A stretch of 64,000 nt of DNA, taken from the NCBI GenBank assembly GCA_946800325.1, contig OX326958.1:64460366-64524365 (forward strand). Reading direction: 5' to 3'. Of this stretch, positions 1 through 10,924 are shown piece after piece. Under the pieces are notes generated by a model that worked only from the letters and a program-made list of their open reading frames with translations, was not told where the DNA came from and ran no database searches. Source of the stretch: Luzula sylvatica (taxonomy: Eukaryota; Streptophyta; Magnoliopsida; Poales; Juncaceae). A program made the translations under genes and the position numbers. Position 1 is the stretch's first letter. The number at the start of each line of letters is the position of its first letter.

Positions 1-334
1 GTTGTGGTCACTTTGCACATCAAATATAAAACCCTTAGGAAAGATCAAATTAGGGTTACATTGAAATGGGCTGAGCGCTCCGAGGGCAACGATTCAAACG
101 AGGTTTCGTTCAAGTTGGTTCGTGTATCCGAACTGTTAACAGTGAGTTTCAAACCAAGTATTTTTTTTGTAGAAATTTACCTTTCAATCTTCAATTATAA
201 CTATAAGTACAATTATGAGTTTTACTTTTTTTTTTATGCAGGAAGGAAAAATTGAGGAAAACAATATTATGGAAATGATCCGAGACCTGATCGATCTCAT
301 TTGGGAGAACTGTCTGGGGGAATCGCAATATTAA
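1..334 (+). CDS. DUF7903-type protein, 3' end only (paralogue of 35801-37565)
   Basis: Two 3'-terminal exons, about 1-141 and 242-334, are joined across a GT-AG intron (gtgagt donor, atgcag acceptor). The reading frame closes at TAA 332-334. The deduced C-terminus contains KYKTLRKDQIRVTLKWAER, then NEVSFKL, then EENNIMEMIRDLIDLIWENC. It matches the last two exons of the complete gene at 35801-37565 in order, intron position and sequence. The upstream exons lie outside the window. The family is plant-specific and of unknown biochemical function (DUF7903 is my family assignment from the conserved LRWPLGK/ADRF pattern of the complete copy). Whether this copy is intact cannot be judged from the visible part. 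Confidence 0.75.
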
Positions 335-549
335 TGTTTAAACTCTTTAGTGGGCAAGGTTTTGTTATAATTATGTGGTGCAAATTTTAGGATGTATTTT
401 GAACCATTTTGTGCGTGGCTTTTGTTGTTGAAGGGTTTATTTTGGCTAGTGACTCCAAGCGGAGCATGTTCTTAAAATTTGCAAACTTACTTATTGAAGT
501 GTTTGGTTCTTCTTTATCATATACCTAGCCCCGCAAATAAATCAGGAGT
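335..549. other. 3' flank of the partial gene
   Basis: This AT-rich stretch follows the stop codon and is presumably 3' UTR and spacer. No other feature is seen. Confidence 0.5.
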
Positions 550-934
550 TATGTTGCACGAATACGGATATCGTATCCGACGATACGATAATTTTTAAAA
601 AATATAAGATACGATATGTATATTATATATAATATTTTATTAATTTATTAATTACAATTTATACATCTAATATTTTTTTTTCTTGTATATTTGACATAAT
701 ATATGTTAACATTTTGTTTTTTACAAATATAACTTCATATTAAATAAATGTATATTATATTTAATAATATATTTATATGTATTAATAATTTAATTAGATT
801 TCAAATTTTTAGTTTTACTTTTCAAGTATATTTATATATATGTTAGAAGTATTCAAAAAATATTCGTTATTATTTTGAAATAAAATATTTCAATACGTCA
901 TTTAGGTATTCGATACGTGACCCGATATCGTCAC
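550..934. mobile_element. Truncated or decayed member of the TATGTTGCACGGATAC family
   Basis: The stretch begins TATGTTGCACGAATACGG and continues with GTATCC/CGATACG motifs before an AT-rich body. It ends near 925 with more CGATACG-type sequence. The start matches the terminus of the complete element at 62624-63125. The matching right terminus (AACATA) is absent, so this copy is degenerate or cut short by the inverted repeat that begins near 935. Confidence 0.5.
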
Positions 935-1915
935 CCTCAAATTTAGAGTTTTTCTATTATGTCATCATATTTCATCATCAAAATCGTGATGCCATCATCG
1001 TGACATCACGATTTTGATTTGTAGAAAATTGATTCCCAATTCTCATCCGAATTTTTTTTTTCAATTAATAATGATTATAATTTATTATCTTATAATTGAA
1101 CTAATTAATATTTTATTAAATTTCAATTAAAATTATCAAATTTTGAATTAAAAATTAATTGAAAAAAAAATTGAGTACAAATTGAGGACACATTTGAAAT
1201 AGCCATCCAATCAAGATTTTCTGGGTGGGGTTTTGTGTGTGTGTATGTGGGTGGGTGGGTGGGTGGGGACAGGAATAATTTTCCTCAAATTTATCGGACC
1301 CACCCTCAAAATATCGCAAAGAATGCGGTGGCAGAAGCAAAAACGAGGAAAGAAAAGAAAGGAAGAAGGGAAGAAATGATGACGGGACAAGGAGGAGATA
1401 TCACATATCAGATGACTGGGCGTGCAGTGTGTGTATCCAATGCCCAACAAGGTACATCAGGAATTTACTGCTGCATTTTTGCCTTCCCTAGGAATCGCAT
1501 CATGCCATTCTAAATTTTAAGTAACAAAGAAAATTTAATTTCAAGAAAACAATAATAATACCGATCTCTTGTTTTGTAGAATTTATAGTTTGTTTTTCAA
1601 ATTCAATCAATTTTTTCTGATGATAATTAAAGTTGGGTGGAAATATACTCCCAACTCTTATCCCAATTTCTTTCTAATTAATTTTGTAACCAAAATTTGA
1701 TAATTTTATTTGAAATTTAATTCATTATATCATTTATTAGTTTAATTAGAAGATAATAATTAGAAATTAATTAGAATCATTATTAATTGAAAGAAGAGTT
1801 CGGGTGCAAATTGGAGACTCATTTCCCCCAATACAAAATTGTGCTGTCATGATGATGACATCACGATTTTGATGGTGAAATATGAGAGTATAGTAGAAAA
1901 ACTCATTTTTGTTGA
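935..1915. repeat. Large imperfect inverted repeat (TIR or palindromic element)
   Basis: The left arm (about 935-1190) and right arm (about 1635-1915) are reverse complements with scattered mismatches. Both carry the motif CATCAAAATCGTGATG (or its complement) at the outer end and an ATTAATAATGATT stretch further in. The central ~440 bp hold a GTGTGT/GGGTGGGT tract (1230-1266) and a purine-rich stretch. No coding sequence is convincing. The right arm merges with the tandem duplication that starts at 1841. This looks like a non-autonomous TIR element, but no clear target-site duplication was found. Confidence 0.55.
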
Positions 1916-2993
1916 CACCTGGCATTTTCAAAAGTCCAATTGATAAGAATAGTTCCAATTTTTTTCAAATTACAAAATTAGCAAGATTTTTTTTTTTGCA
2001 TGTAGTGTTTCCGAAAACACAATTTGTAACAATAATTTCAATTTTTCTCAAATTACAAAATTAGCAATTTTTGCCGTGAAAAAGAATGGTATTTCGCTGG
2101 ATAGTCCGGCCAAAGTGTTTAGTCATGATTTTTGCTAGTTAATCTAACAAAAAATTAATTAAGCAACTTTCGTCAGGTAACTGGCGAAAGAGGAAAATAA
2201 TATTTTTATAATCGTTTTCATTTCATAGTATCAAAAAAAATTTATGCAAACTACATAAAAAATTAACAATCAAGTAAATAATGAAGAAATCTTTTTTATA
2301 TAATTTTAAATATCATAAGAAATCTCGTAATTCTAATTTTTCACATAAATCCATAATTAATAGAAAAATACAAATAAATTGGAAACTCAATATAAATCTA
2401 TCTAAATTAACACAATCGTGCTGTCATGATGATGACATCACGATTTTGATGGTGAAACATGAGAGTATAATAGAAAGGCTCTTTTTTGTTGACACCTGAC
2501 GTTTTCAAAAGTCCAATTGATAAGAATAGTTACAATTTTTTTCAAATTACAAAATTAGCAGGATTTTTTTTTACATGTAGTGTTTCCGAAAACACAATTT
2601 TTAACAATAATTTCAATTTTTCTCAAATTACAAAATTAGCAATTTTTGCCGTGAAAAAGAATGGTATTTCGCTAGATAGTCCGGCCAAAGTGTTTAGTCA
2701 TGATTTTTGCTAGTTAATCTGAAAAAAAATTAATTAAGCAACTTTCGCCAGGTAACTAACGAAAGAGGAAAATAATATTTTTATAATCGTTTTCATTTCA
2801 ATGTATCAAAAAAAAAAATATGCAAACTACATAAAAAATTAACAATCAAGTAAATAATGAAGAAATCTTTTTTATATAATTTTAAATATCATAAGAAACC
2901 TCGTAATTCTAATTTTTCACATAAATCCATAATTAATGGAAAAATATAAATAAATTGGAAACTCAATATAAATCTGTCTAACTTAACACAATC
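1841..2993. repeat. Direct tandem duplication, two units of about 577 bp
   Basis: Unit 1 (1841-2417) and unit 2 (2418-2993) are nearly identical. Both begin GTGCTGTCATGATGATGACA and end in CACAATC, with a few substitutions and indels in A/T runs. Small reading frames at 2281-2713 are by-products of the repeat and not genes. The near identity points to a recent duplication by unequal exchange or replication slippage. Confidence 0.85.
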
Positions 2994-3069
2994 ATTTGTC
3001 GCATAATAAGAAATCTAATAAAATGTACGGAATTCAATTTGGACATATCACTAAAAAATAACCACAGAT

Positions 3070-3609
3070 TTACACATAGATTCTTAATTTTTTATAGAAA
3101 AAATTCTGAATAGGCAATTTCCTTAGTAGTAATGGTCCAATTTGCGATTTAATAGCTGCATTATTTTTGATATGCGTCATCCGTGAGTACATATCATCTA
3201 CGGATTCATTCTCGATCATTCGAAAACGATCAAATGATTGTTCGAGTCCCATTAATTTGGTTCTGTTCATTCTATCATTTCCTTCAAATCGGTCTAGGAG
3301 AGCTCGCCACATAGAATGAGATGTGGTACATCCATCCACAATTATGGAAAGTGACCCGACAATATTTGTGAGAATAAGATTTTGAGCATATGTGTCAGCG
3401 GTCACATCGAGATCGGTGCCGTGGCATATTTTTCGTGTGGGGTTTGTTTCGGAGGTACTTACCGTGTAAACCTCGAAACCTTTTTCCACCACCGATCTCA
3501 ATCTTTGGATAGTAAATACATTTAGCATGCATCTCTTCCAAAGATTCCAATTCTTTCCATCTAATTTTTCGGGGTATGTAATTTGGTTCCTATTACCGAT
3601 TGAGGTCAT
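3070..3609 (-). pseudogene. Element B gag fragment (UBN2/DUF4219-type N-terminus)
   Basis: The frame from ATG at 3609 gives 179 residues. It contains KLDGKNWNLWKRCMLNVF, YAQNLILTNIVGS, MWRALLDRFEGN and MGLEQSFDRFRMIENESVDD, the pattern of plant Copia gag N-terminal regions. It aligns with the gag of element A (ELDGTNWSSWKKCMLNAF, YAQNLILNNVISS, GLEQEFNNLRMIEGESVD). The frame degenerates after LLLRKLP; zinc knuckle, protease and all later domains are absent. It would be capsid-like if intact and is surely non-functional as it stands. Confidence 0.8.
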
Positions 3610-3671
3610 GGTCGTATACAAGTTAGTCACTTACACAAAGGGACGGTTATTATTTCGCTCTGAATAGGAAG

Positions 3672-4264
3672 TCCTACGGTCCAATTTTCGCGGTAATGGA
3701 TACAATTATAATTATGTGCGGAAGCGTAAATAAATTAGAGAAAGAAATACAATACCGAAACAAATAACACGCGATATTTGTTTACGGAGTTCGGTAGGTG
3801 ATTGCTTTGTAGCTTTAACTCACCGGCTACTTGCTAGATCGACCGACTCGATTGATTGCAAGTACCTACGTCTCCGGGGTTCCCTTGCGCCTTTTCGGCT
3901 TTCGATTGAATACCCAACTCAAACAATTACAAGGTTTGCCTTGATCGATTTACACGAATTTATCGATCAATGGCGGGGTTTACAATTAGTAACTAGCATA
4001 TTACAATTTACTACTAACGAACTAGTCGTGATCGGTCACGCAAGTTGGGAATCGTTTAGTAGTGGATTTGAAATTGGATCTAATAATCTCTAAGAATGTT
4101 TAGATGATTAAGCTCAAGATTTAAAGCTAGGATTCTCTCTTTTGATTGGGAAAATATACTAGTTGAGATGATGTGAGAGAATGAGGGAAAGGTTCTATTT
4201 ATAGAACACATAGACCCTTCCCTTAATATGCTTTTTCTGCATAGTCCGTTACAACGGACACCAA
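3672..4264 (-). repeat. Element B LTR, TATA/R/U5 part
   Basis: This is the downstream part of the B LTR on the minus strand. It has a TATAAATAG box near 4195-4205 and matches 30920-31560 closely. Element A begins at 4265; the last five bases (4260-4264, ACCAA) are the left copy of A's target-site duplication. Confidence 0.8.
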
Positions 4265-4919
4265 TGTTGGTTAATTCTAACCTAGAAGGGGGTAAATTTG
4301 ATAATCTACCGTACAATTACTTTAGCTAATTACCTAATTTACTATGCGGAAATAATAAAGATTCAAACGAAATAGATGATACCGTAAAAACACTTGAACA
4401 CAAGATGTTTGTTTACGAAGTTCGGTAGGTGGTTGCTTGTATAGCTTTACTCACCCTTTACTCGCTTAATTGACCGACTCAATTATTTGCGAGTACCTAC
4501 GTCTCCGGAAATGCCTTGTGCCTCTTTTTGGCGTTCGATTGAATTCCAACTCACTCGATTACAAGGTGTCGCCTAGATCGATTTACGCGCTTTCTATCGA
4601 TCTATAGCTTAGGCTCTTTACAAGTAGTAGCACTAGCCTATTACAATTTTCACTAATCGAGCTACAACGTGATCGGTCACGTGAGTGGGAAACGATTAGT
4701 GGAGGATATCGAAAGTAGATCGACGATCTAAAGAGGGTTTCTCAAGCTATCAATGGATATAGATAATCACAGTTTTAGGGTTTCTCTCTTTTGTATTGAA
4801 TGTCTGAAAGTTAAGAAGTGAGAGAGAAAGGTCCTTGAAGGATTCTATTTATACTCTCTATAGAAATCCTTCAGAAAACTGCAAGTCCGTTCGAACGCAC
4901 AATGTTAGCTCTGATACCA
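4265..4919 (-). repeat. Inverted copy of the 3' half of the element A LTR
   Basis: 4265-4907 is the reverse complement of about 14135-14779 of the 3' LTR with roughly 1% difference. It begins TGTTGGTTAATTCTAACC, the complement of the LTR 3' end. It is followed by GCTCTGATACCA (4908-4919), the complement of the primer-binding site, meaning the 3' end of the tRNA primer. The normal upstream half of a 5' LTR is absent. Confidence 0.85.
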
Positions 4920-5107
4920 TGAGTAAAGCTATACAAGCAACCACCTACCGAACTTCGTAAACAAACATCTTGTGTTCAAGTGTTTTTACGGTATCATCTA
5001 TTTCGTTTGAATCTTTATTATTTCCGCAGAGTAAATTAGATAATTAGCTAAAGTAATTGTACGGTAGATTACCAAATTTACTCCTTCTAGGTTAGAATTA
5101 ACCAACA
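4920..5107 (+). repeat. Direct 3'-terminal fragment of the element A 5' LTR
   Basis: This matches 14591-14779 of the 3' LTR in direct orientation (GAGTAAAGCTATACAAGC to AACCAACA). Only about 188 bp of the 1.25-kb LTR is present on this side. Confidence 0.85.
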
Positions 5108-5109
5108 AT

Positions 5110-5121
5110 TGGTATCAGAGC
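5110..5121 (+). promoter_or_regulatory. Primer-binding site of element A (initiator tRNA-Met)
   Basis: TGGTATCAGAGC lies two bases after the LTR end AACCAACA. It is the complement of the 3' end of plant initiator tRNA-Met, the usual primer for minus-strand synthesis in plant Copia elements. Confidence 0.9.
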
Positions 5122-5176
5122 AAGGTACTAACCATCTCTTAGAGTATTTAGGGATAACTTGTACTTAAAAGATCAA

Positions 5177-7552
5177 ATGGCCGAAAATCACCCAATTGTA
5201 CCAACTTCATCGGCATCAACAAATCCGATAAATACCGTCCCCAAGTCAAACATTTCAAACTCACGAGAGTTGGATGGAACCAATTGGAGTTCTTGGAAGA
5301 AATGCATGTTGAATGCATTCGCTCTCCAAGGGCTCGACAAGGTAGTGTTACGAGGCTTTGTCTCAGTTCAAGATGTTGACAATGCCGGTAACATAACCTA
5401 TCCTGCTCAATCTAGAGAAGATAAAACTAATGATATATACGCTCAAAATCTAATACTAAACAATGTGATTAGTTCTATCGGATCTCTAGTTGATCATTGT
5501 GAAAACTCATATGAAATGTGGTGTATGCTCAATGAAAGATACGAGGGAACTTCTCAAATGAGGAGAACAAATATCATCGGACTTGAACAAGAATTTAACA
5601 ATCTCCGTATGATTGAGGGGGAGTCGGTTGACCTAATTTGGGCAAAAATAAATGAACTCAAAACCCGACATGCCACCCAAAATGCACCTCTCACCGATGA
5701 TAGAATTATTGCTAGATTACTTCAAGCTATGCCCCGTAGTAGGGAATCTTTACGTGTAGCTTTAGGTACGGCGGTCGCCTCACAAGATCTCACGCCCGAA
5801 GAACTGGTAAGTCAATTCCGAAATTTCGAGATTCGACTCAAGCAACTCGATGAAGAATATGGAGTCGCCACATCTACCTCTCAATCCAAAGCCGTAGCAT
5901 TGCCCGCCGTAAACGCGAGCTATGAGGACAATGAGATAGACGATCTAACCCGACGACTACTCGAATGGCAAAGAGATGAAAAACGATTCAACGAGAATCA
6001 GAAACAAAAGGGACTAAAGCTCCATTGTTTTTGGTGCAAGAAAAGTGGACACATGATGGAGTCATGTTGGACACTCCATCCCGAAAATTCTCGTTGGTCG
6101 AAAAAGGATGATGACCTAAAGGATCGGGAAAGGCGAGAACCTCGACACGAAAGAAGACACGAGGACAAGGGCCGAGAAGATCGCCAAAGATACAAAGGTA
6201 AGGAATACAAAAAGAAAAAGGCTTACAAAGCTGACATAAATTGTAGGTGGGGAGAAACGGACGGATCAAGCTCGTCATCTGACTCGGATGGTCCATCAAA
6301 CCGGCACACCGCAAACCTAGCTCTTATGGTAAGAATCGACCCTCCATCAATGAGCGCGGTGGAAGCGGCAATTCAAACTCTCCGAATTGAACGAGGTCCA
6401 ATTCCAACACCTCGCGCACCCGTGATCATCAATGTCGAACCATCTACTCCAACTTCGAGATCGACACATGACCAAAGTCATGAGGTACGTATCAACTCTA
6501 TATTTAATGTAGAATCACCATATCGACCTCAATATTCACCTTCGTTAAAATTAGAGATTGAGTCATGTGACGAGTTCTTGAGGGACGATGGGGACTCTCG
6601 ACAAAATGAGGGTAAACTTGAAAGCTCGACACAAGCTCTCAAGGATAAGGTAGCTTCTCTTGAACTATCTATTTTGGCATTTAAATCTCAAATAAATGAA
6701 TTTAAAGGTTTTTCAAAATGTGAGTGTCAAGCCTTAAAAAACGAGATTTCTCACTTAAAAGTCGAACTTCAAAACGTTAAAATTGAAAAGGATTCCTTGA
6801 AGAAGGCTTGTGCATCCATTGCATCGAGACCTCCTTCATTGGATGATATTTTGAAATCGTCATTCATGGAACAAAAGCCCAATGACAAATCCGGTTTAGG
6901 ATATAAGAAGAATAACGGTAACAAACCCGATTCTTCCAAGTCCAAAAATCAAAAAACAAAATGGGAGAACAATCGAGTTAGTAGTCATGGAAATACTTTT
7001 ATGTACCATGATTACAACAAAGGTAAAAATGTGAAAAAGGAACAACCTAAACGTGTTAATCATAATTATAGGAATAATCATTTCACACAAAATTCACAAC
7101 CTAGACGTAACAATTTGGGAAGAACCGATTGCTTATTCAAACGGGGACCAAATGGTTATTTCTTTGAGGTGACTAACTACACCGAGGCTTCGTATCAAAA
7201 AGGGGCTCCCAAACACTACACCAACACACAAAAACATTTTAAACCAAAACAAGTTCAACCAACTCGATTTAAATCAAACGAATTTAAATCAAATAAATTT
7301 CATCAAATGCCAAAATCGATAATTCCTCGGAGAAGTGACTCAAATCAACTCTCAAATTATTTTGTGAAGAGTTCCACAACCATAAATAGTCCAACCATAG
7401 CCTTTTGTAATTATTGTTGCAAAAATGGTCACATCTCCACTAGTTGTGATCTTCGCAATCCAAAATTGACATCAAACGTCGTTTGGATGCGCAAAGATCG
7501 TCACACGATGGGTCCTTCTACCTCTTACGGTATTGGACCCCCTAGGGCTTAA
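5177..7552 (+). CDS. gag: Element A gag polyprotein
   Basis: 791 residues from ATG 5177, about 55 bp after the primer-binding site. Gag forms the virus-like particle and packages the element RNA. In order: a Copia gag N-terminal region (ELDGTNWSSWKKCMLNAF; LEQEFNNLRMIEGESVD; residues about 25-230), a first CCHC zinc knuckle (CFWCKKSGHMMESC, about residue 290), a charged R/E/D-rich stretch, and a coiled-coil-like heptad segment (about 480-560). A basic N/K/Q-rich tail follows, with a second CCHC knuckle (CNYCCKNGHISTSC) near residue 745. The length is large for Copia but normal for SIRE-like elements. It ends at TAA 7550-7552. Pol is in the same register 129 bp downstream, with several stops between, so it is not one continuous polyprotein. 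Confidence 0.9.
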   Translation: MAENHPIVPTSSASTNPINTVPKSNISNSRELDGTNWSSWKKCMLNAFALQGLDKVVLRGFVSVQDVDNAGNITYPAQSREDKTNDIYAQNLILNNVISSIGSLVDHCENSYEMWCMLNERYEGTSQMRRTNIIGLEQEFNNLRMIEGESVDLIWAKINELKTRHATQNAPLTDDRIIARLLQAMPRSRESLRVALGTAVASQDLTPEELVSQFRNFEIRLKQLDEEYGVATSTSQSKAVALPAVNASYEDNEIDDLTRRLLEWQRDEKRFNENQKQKGLKLHCFWCKKSGHMMESCWTLHPENSRWSKKDDDLKDRERREPRHERRHEDKGREDRQRYKGKEYKKKKAYKADINCRWGETDGSSSSSDSDGPSNRHTANLALMVRIDPPSMSAVEAAIQTLRIERGPIPTPRAPVIINVEPSTPTSRSTHDQSHEVRINSIFNVESPYRPQYSPSLKLEIESCDEFLRDDGDSRQNEGKLESSTQALKDKVASLELSILAFKSQINEFKGFSKCECQALKNEISHLKVELQNVKIEKDSLKKACASIASRPPSLDDILKSSFMEQKPNDKSGLGYKKNNGNKPDSSKSKNQKTKWENNRVSSHGNTFMYHDYNKGKNVKKEQPKRVNHNYRNNHFTQNSQPRRNNLGRTDCLFKRGPNGYFFEVTNYTEASYQKGAPKHYTNTQKHFKPKQVQPTRFKSNEFKSNKFHQMPKSIIPRRSDSNQLSNYFVKSSTTINSPTIAFCNYCCKNGHISTSCDLRNPKLTSNVVWMRKDRHTMGPSTSYGIGPPRA

Positions 7553-7681
7553 GCCCAAATGTGACACCATACTCCCTCATATACCCTACCATAAGCCAAA
7601 TATTGAGGGGGGGTATGATAAATAAGAATTCATATTAGTTCAATTTCAATTTATGGTTTAACTAATATGAATTTCTTATAA
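7553..7681 (+). other. Gag-pol linker of element A
   Basis: This 129-bp non-coding linker has several in-frame stop codons and a GAGGGGGGG purine run (about 7604-7612). It is followed by the hairpin listed separately. Pol begins immediately after it. Confidence 0.6.
7624..7677 (+). promoter_or_regulatory. Strong stem-loop just upstream of the pol start
   Basis: The arms are 7624-7640 (AAGAATTCATATTAGTT) and 7660-7677 (AACTAATATGAATTTCTT). They pair over 17 bp with a single bulged base and leave a 19-base loop. The stem ends 4 bases before pol ATG 7682. It is well placed to affect how pol is expressed from the gag-pol RNA. The role is inferred; only the structure is seen. Confidence 0.6.
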
Positions 7682-10600
7682 ATGGGATTAACCTCCAAAA
7701 CCAAGTCATCAAAGTGGTGTCTAGACAGTGGTTGTTCGAGACACATGACTTGGGATCGGGAGATGTTTAAATCTCTTGAACCATTCAAGGGAGGAGACGT
7801 TACTTTCGGAGGAAATCAAAAAGGTAAAATTGTCGGTATCGGTTCTATAGGTACCTCAAATTGGACCCTAGAAAATGTCTACCTTGTAATTGGAATTAAA
7901 CATAACCTAATTAGCATAAGTCAACTTTGTGACGCCGGATATTGTGTAAAATTCGATCAAATCTCATGTTTGATTGACCGAATGAATGATAATACCACGG
8001 TATGCAAAGGAACCCGACACGAAAATCTATACTACTTCGATTTCGAATCTTTCGTGCCGGGAATTCATTGTCTCACCGTATCGGAATCGGTATCTCGATT
8101 ATGGCATAGAAGATTATGCCACATTTGTATGAAAACTATCTATATGTTGTCCAAAAAGGAATTAGTTAGAGGAATACCCTCTCATAAACTTGAATTAGAA
8201 AGGTTATGCGATGCGTGTGAAAAGGGTAAGCACACGAGGTCATCCGGGTTCAAATCGAAGAACATGGTCACCACAATCCGACCTCTCCAACTCATCCATC
8301 TCGATCTTTGCGGACCACTAAGCGTCTCAAGCATAGGTAATAAAAGGTATATGTTTGTAATTGTGGATGATTATTCACGTTTCACATGGGTATATTATTT
8401 ATTACATAAAAGTGAAACATGCGACAACTTCATCAAATTTTGCACACTAGTTGAAAATGAAAATGGCACCTCAATTGTCACCGTTCAAAGTGACAATGGA
8501 GGTGAATTTAGAAATGCAAAATTTGATGAATTTTGCCATGAAAAGGGATATATACGCGAATTTTCCGCTCCTCGCACACCTCAACAAATTGGTGTGGTTG
8601 AACGTAAAAATCGAACGTTAATTGAACTTGCTCGTACCATGCTAAATGAGCACCCTTCTCCAAAATACATGTGGGCCGAAGCGGTTAACACCGCATGTCA
8701 CGTGGTTAATCGACTTAGCCTAAGGCCTATTTTGAAGAAGACTCCATATGAACTATGGTATGGGGGAAACCCAAACGTCTCATATATGAGAGTGTTTGGA
8801 TGCAAATGCTTTATCTTGGACGAATTGAGTAATCGAGACAAACTCGATCCAAAATCCATTGAAGGAATTTTTGTCGGTTACTCAAGTACAAGTAAAGCAT
8901 ACCGGGTTTTCATACGATCTACTCGAGTCGTATGTGAATCCGTTCACGTACATTTTGATGAAACTAAGAAAGAGACCGAGAAAGGTAGCTCAAGTGTAGG
9001 TACGATCAAGGAAACAATCGCTAAATCACCGAAAGAGCAAACCGAAGTCGAGTATCAATACATCGACATCACAATTGATGAACCTCAAGTTGACAACAAT
9101 GACCCTCAAGAAAAGGAAGGAGAAGAAGAAGAGATCGAAGCTCCTTACCAACTTCCCGAGGTTCTTCGAGAAGTAGCGGCTCATCCTCTCACCAACGTTG
9201 TTGGGAACCCCCGAGACGGGGTGCAAACTCGGTCTCGTGTCCACAACTTTGTCGCTCATTGCGCATATCTCTCTCACACCGAGCCAAAATCATTCAAGGA
9301 AGCCAATCTAGACGAAGATTGGATTACCGCAATGCAAGAAGAATTGGAGCAATTTGAGAGAAATCAAGTTTGGACGTTGGTTCCAAGACCCATGAATCGA
9401 TCGATCATTGGAACTCGATGGATCTTTCGAAATAAACTCGACGAACACGGAAATGTGGTACGAAATAAGGCAAGACTCGTCGCTCAAGGATTTAAACAAC
9501 AAGAAGGGATCGATTTTGAAGAAACCTTTGCCCCAGTGGCCCGTCTAGAAGCAATAAGATTTCTCCTAGCTTACGCCGCTATCGAGGGGTTTACACTCTT
9601 TCAGATGGACGTTAAGAGTGCATTTCTCAATGGTGAAATTGAAGAAGAAGTCTACGTCGAACAACCACTGGGTTTTAAGGATCCTAAATTCCCCGATTAC
9701 GTGTGCAAACTCTCCAAAGCTCTATACGGATTAAAACAAGCCCCACGAGCATGGTACGATCGCCTATCCTCATTTCTCACCTCGAATGGGTTCGTGCGAG
9801 GTATAATCGACACCACCCTCTTCACACGTAAAAAGGGAGTATCTATTCTACTTGTTCAAATTTACGTAGATGATATCATTTTTGGATCCAGTAATGCGGC
9901 TCTTGCCGAAGAATTCTCTATTCTTATGCACAGTGAATTTGCCATGAGCATGATGGGAGAGCTAAAATTTTTCTTGGGTCTTCAAGTCAAACAATCTAGT
10001 GAAGGAATCTTCGTTAACCAATCAAAGTACACTCGCGAATTACTCAAGAGATTCGAGTTGGACCAAACCAAAACGAGTGACACCCCAATGGCCAAGGAAT
10101 CGAAATTGGATGCGGACGAAGATGGCGAATCTTTCGACATTACGTCATATCGAGGAATGATCGGGAGCCTTCTCTATCTCACGGCTAGTCGTCCCGACAT
10201 CATGTTTGCCGTATGCTTGTGTGCTAGATTTCAAGCAAACCCCAAGGTATCGCATTATACAGCCGTAAAACGCATATTTCGTTATTTAAAAGGTACAATT
10301 GAACTTGGGATCTGGTACGGGCATAGTGGAAATCTAAACCTGGTAGGATACACTGATGCGGATTTTGCCGGATCCCGAGTTGGTCGAAAAAGCACGAGTG
10401 GTACATGCCAATTCCTGGGAGGATCACTTGTATCGTGGTCAAGTCGAAAACAACACTCCGTAGCCCTATCGACGGCCGAAGCCGAATATGTGGCAGCCGG
10501 AAGCTGCTGTGCTCAACTACTATTGTTGAATCAAACTCTCGGAGACTACGGTTTGAACTTCCGTAAAATCCCCATATTGTGCGACAACAATAGCGCAATA

Positions 10601-10846
10601 TGCATCTCGAAAAACCCCGTCCACCATTCGCGAACCAAACACATCGACATACGTCACCACTTCATTCGGGACCACGTAAAAAAAGGTGATGTCAAACTCG
10701 AATGGGTAGAGACACACAATCAAATCGTTGCCATTTGCTCCATTCTCAGATCTACGACTAAAGCTAGGTATGTTATCACTCAAAAATTAAATTCTAGCAT
10801 AATTGGTCGATTTCCATGTAGTTACATCATAATTGTAGAATCATAA
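7682..10846 (+). CDS. pol: Element A pol polyprotein (protease-integrase-RT-RNase H), C-terminus damaged
   Basis: The 1054-codon frame holds an aspartic protease (DSGCSRHMT, about residues 15-23), a GAG-pre-integrase zinc region (WHRRLCH...CDACEKGKH) and an integrase core with D(about 207), DNGGEF (about 270) and E(about 306). The last two are spaced D-35-E. Reverse transcriptase runs from [10 protein letters not shown] through [10 protein letters not shown] and [10 protein letters not shown] to YVDDIIFG (about 728-735). RNase H has [17 protein letters not shown] and [10 protein letters not shown]. The integrase has [14 protein letters not shown] where an N usually replaces the I. The usual ADIFTKPL end is missing: after HNQIV the frame runs into [11 protein letters not shown], while the other register reads [12 protein letters not shown] small deletion with frameshift near 10730-10745 is the likely cause. 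All catalytic motifs upstream look intact. Confidence 0.9.
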   Translation: MGLTSKTKSSKWCLDSGCSRHMTWDREMFKSLEPFKGGDVTFGGNQKGKIVGIGSIGTSNWTLENVYLVIGIKHNLISISQLCDAGYCVKFDQISCLIDRMNDNTTVCKGTRHENLYYFDFESFVPGIHCLTVSESVSRLWHRRLCHICMKTIYMLSKKELVRGIPSHKLELERLCDACEKGKHTRSSGFKSKNMVTTIRPLQLIHLDLCGPLSVSSIGNKRYMFVIVDDYSRFTWVYYLLHKSETCDNFIKFCTLVENENGTSIVTVQSDNGGEFRNAKFDEFCHEKGYIREFSAPRTPQQIGVVERKNRTLIELARTMLNEHPSPKYMWAEAVNTACHVVNRLSLRPILKKTPYELWYGGNPNVSYMRVFGCKCFILDELSNRDKLDPKSIEGIFVGYSSTSKAYRVFIRSTRVVCESVHVHFDETKKETEKGSSSVGTIKETIAKSPKEQTEVEYQYIDITIDEPQVDNNDPQEKEGEEEEIEAPYQLPEVLREVAAHPLTNVVGNPRDGVQTRSRVHNFVAHCAYLSHTEPKSFKEANLDEDWITAMQEELEQFERNQVWTLVPRPMNRSIIGTRWIFRNKLDEHGNVVRNKARLVAQGFKQQEGIDFEETFAPVARLEAIRFLLAYAAIEGFTLFQMDVKSAFLNGEIEEEVYVEQPLGFKDPKFPDYVCKLSKALYGLKQAPRAWYDRLSSFLTSNGFVRGIIDTTLFTRKKGVSILLVQIYVDDIIFGSSNAALAEEFSILMHSEFAMSMMGELKFFLGLQVKQSSEGIFVNQSKYTRELLKRFELDQTKTSDTPMAKESKLDADEDGESFDITSYRGMIGSLLYLTASRPDIMFAVCLCARFQANPKVSHYTAVKRIFRYLKGTIELGIWYGHSGNLNLVGYTDADFAGSRVGRKSTSGTCQFLGGSLVSWSSRKQHSVALSTAEAEYVAAGSCCAQLLLLNQTLGDYGLNFRKIPILCDNNSAICISKNPVHHSRTKHIDIRHHFIRDHVKKGDVKLEWVETHNQIVAICSILRSTTKARYVITQKLNSSIIGRFPCSYIIIVES

Positions 10847-10924
10847 GTGCAAGTAGAGGTATAAACTAGGGTCCAGGTCTTGGTAATGAATTCTCAGTAC
10901 AGTTAAGTGATCACATCTCAGTAC

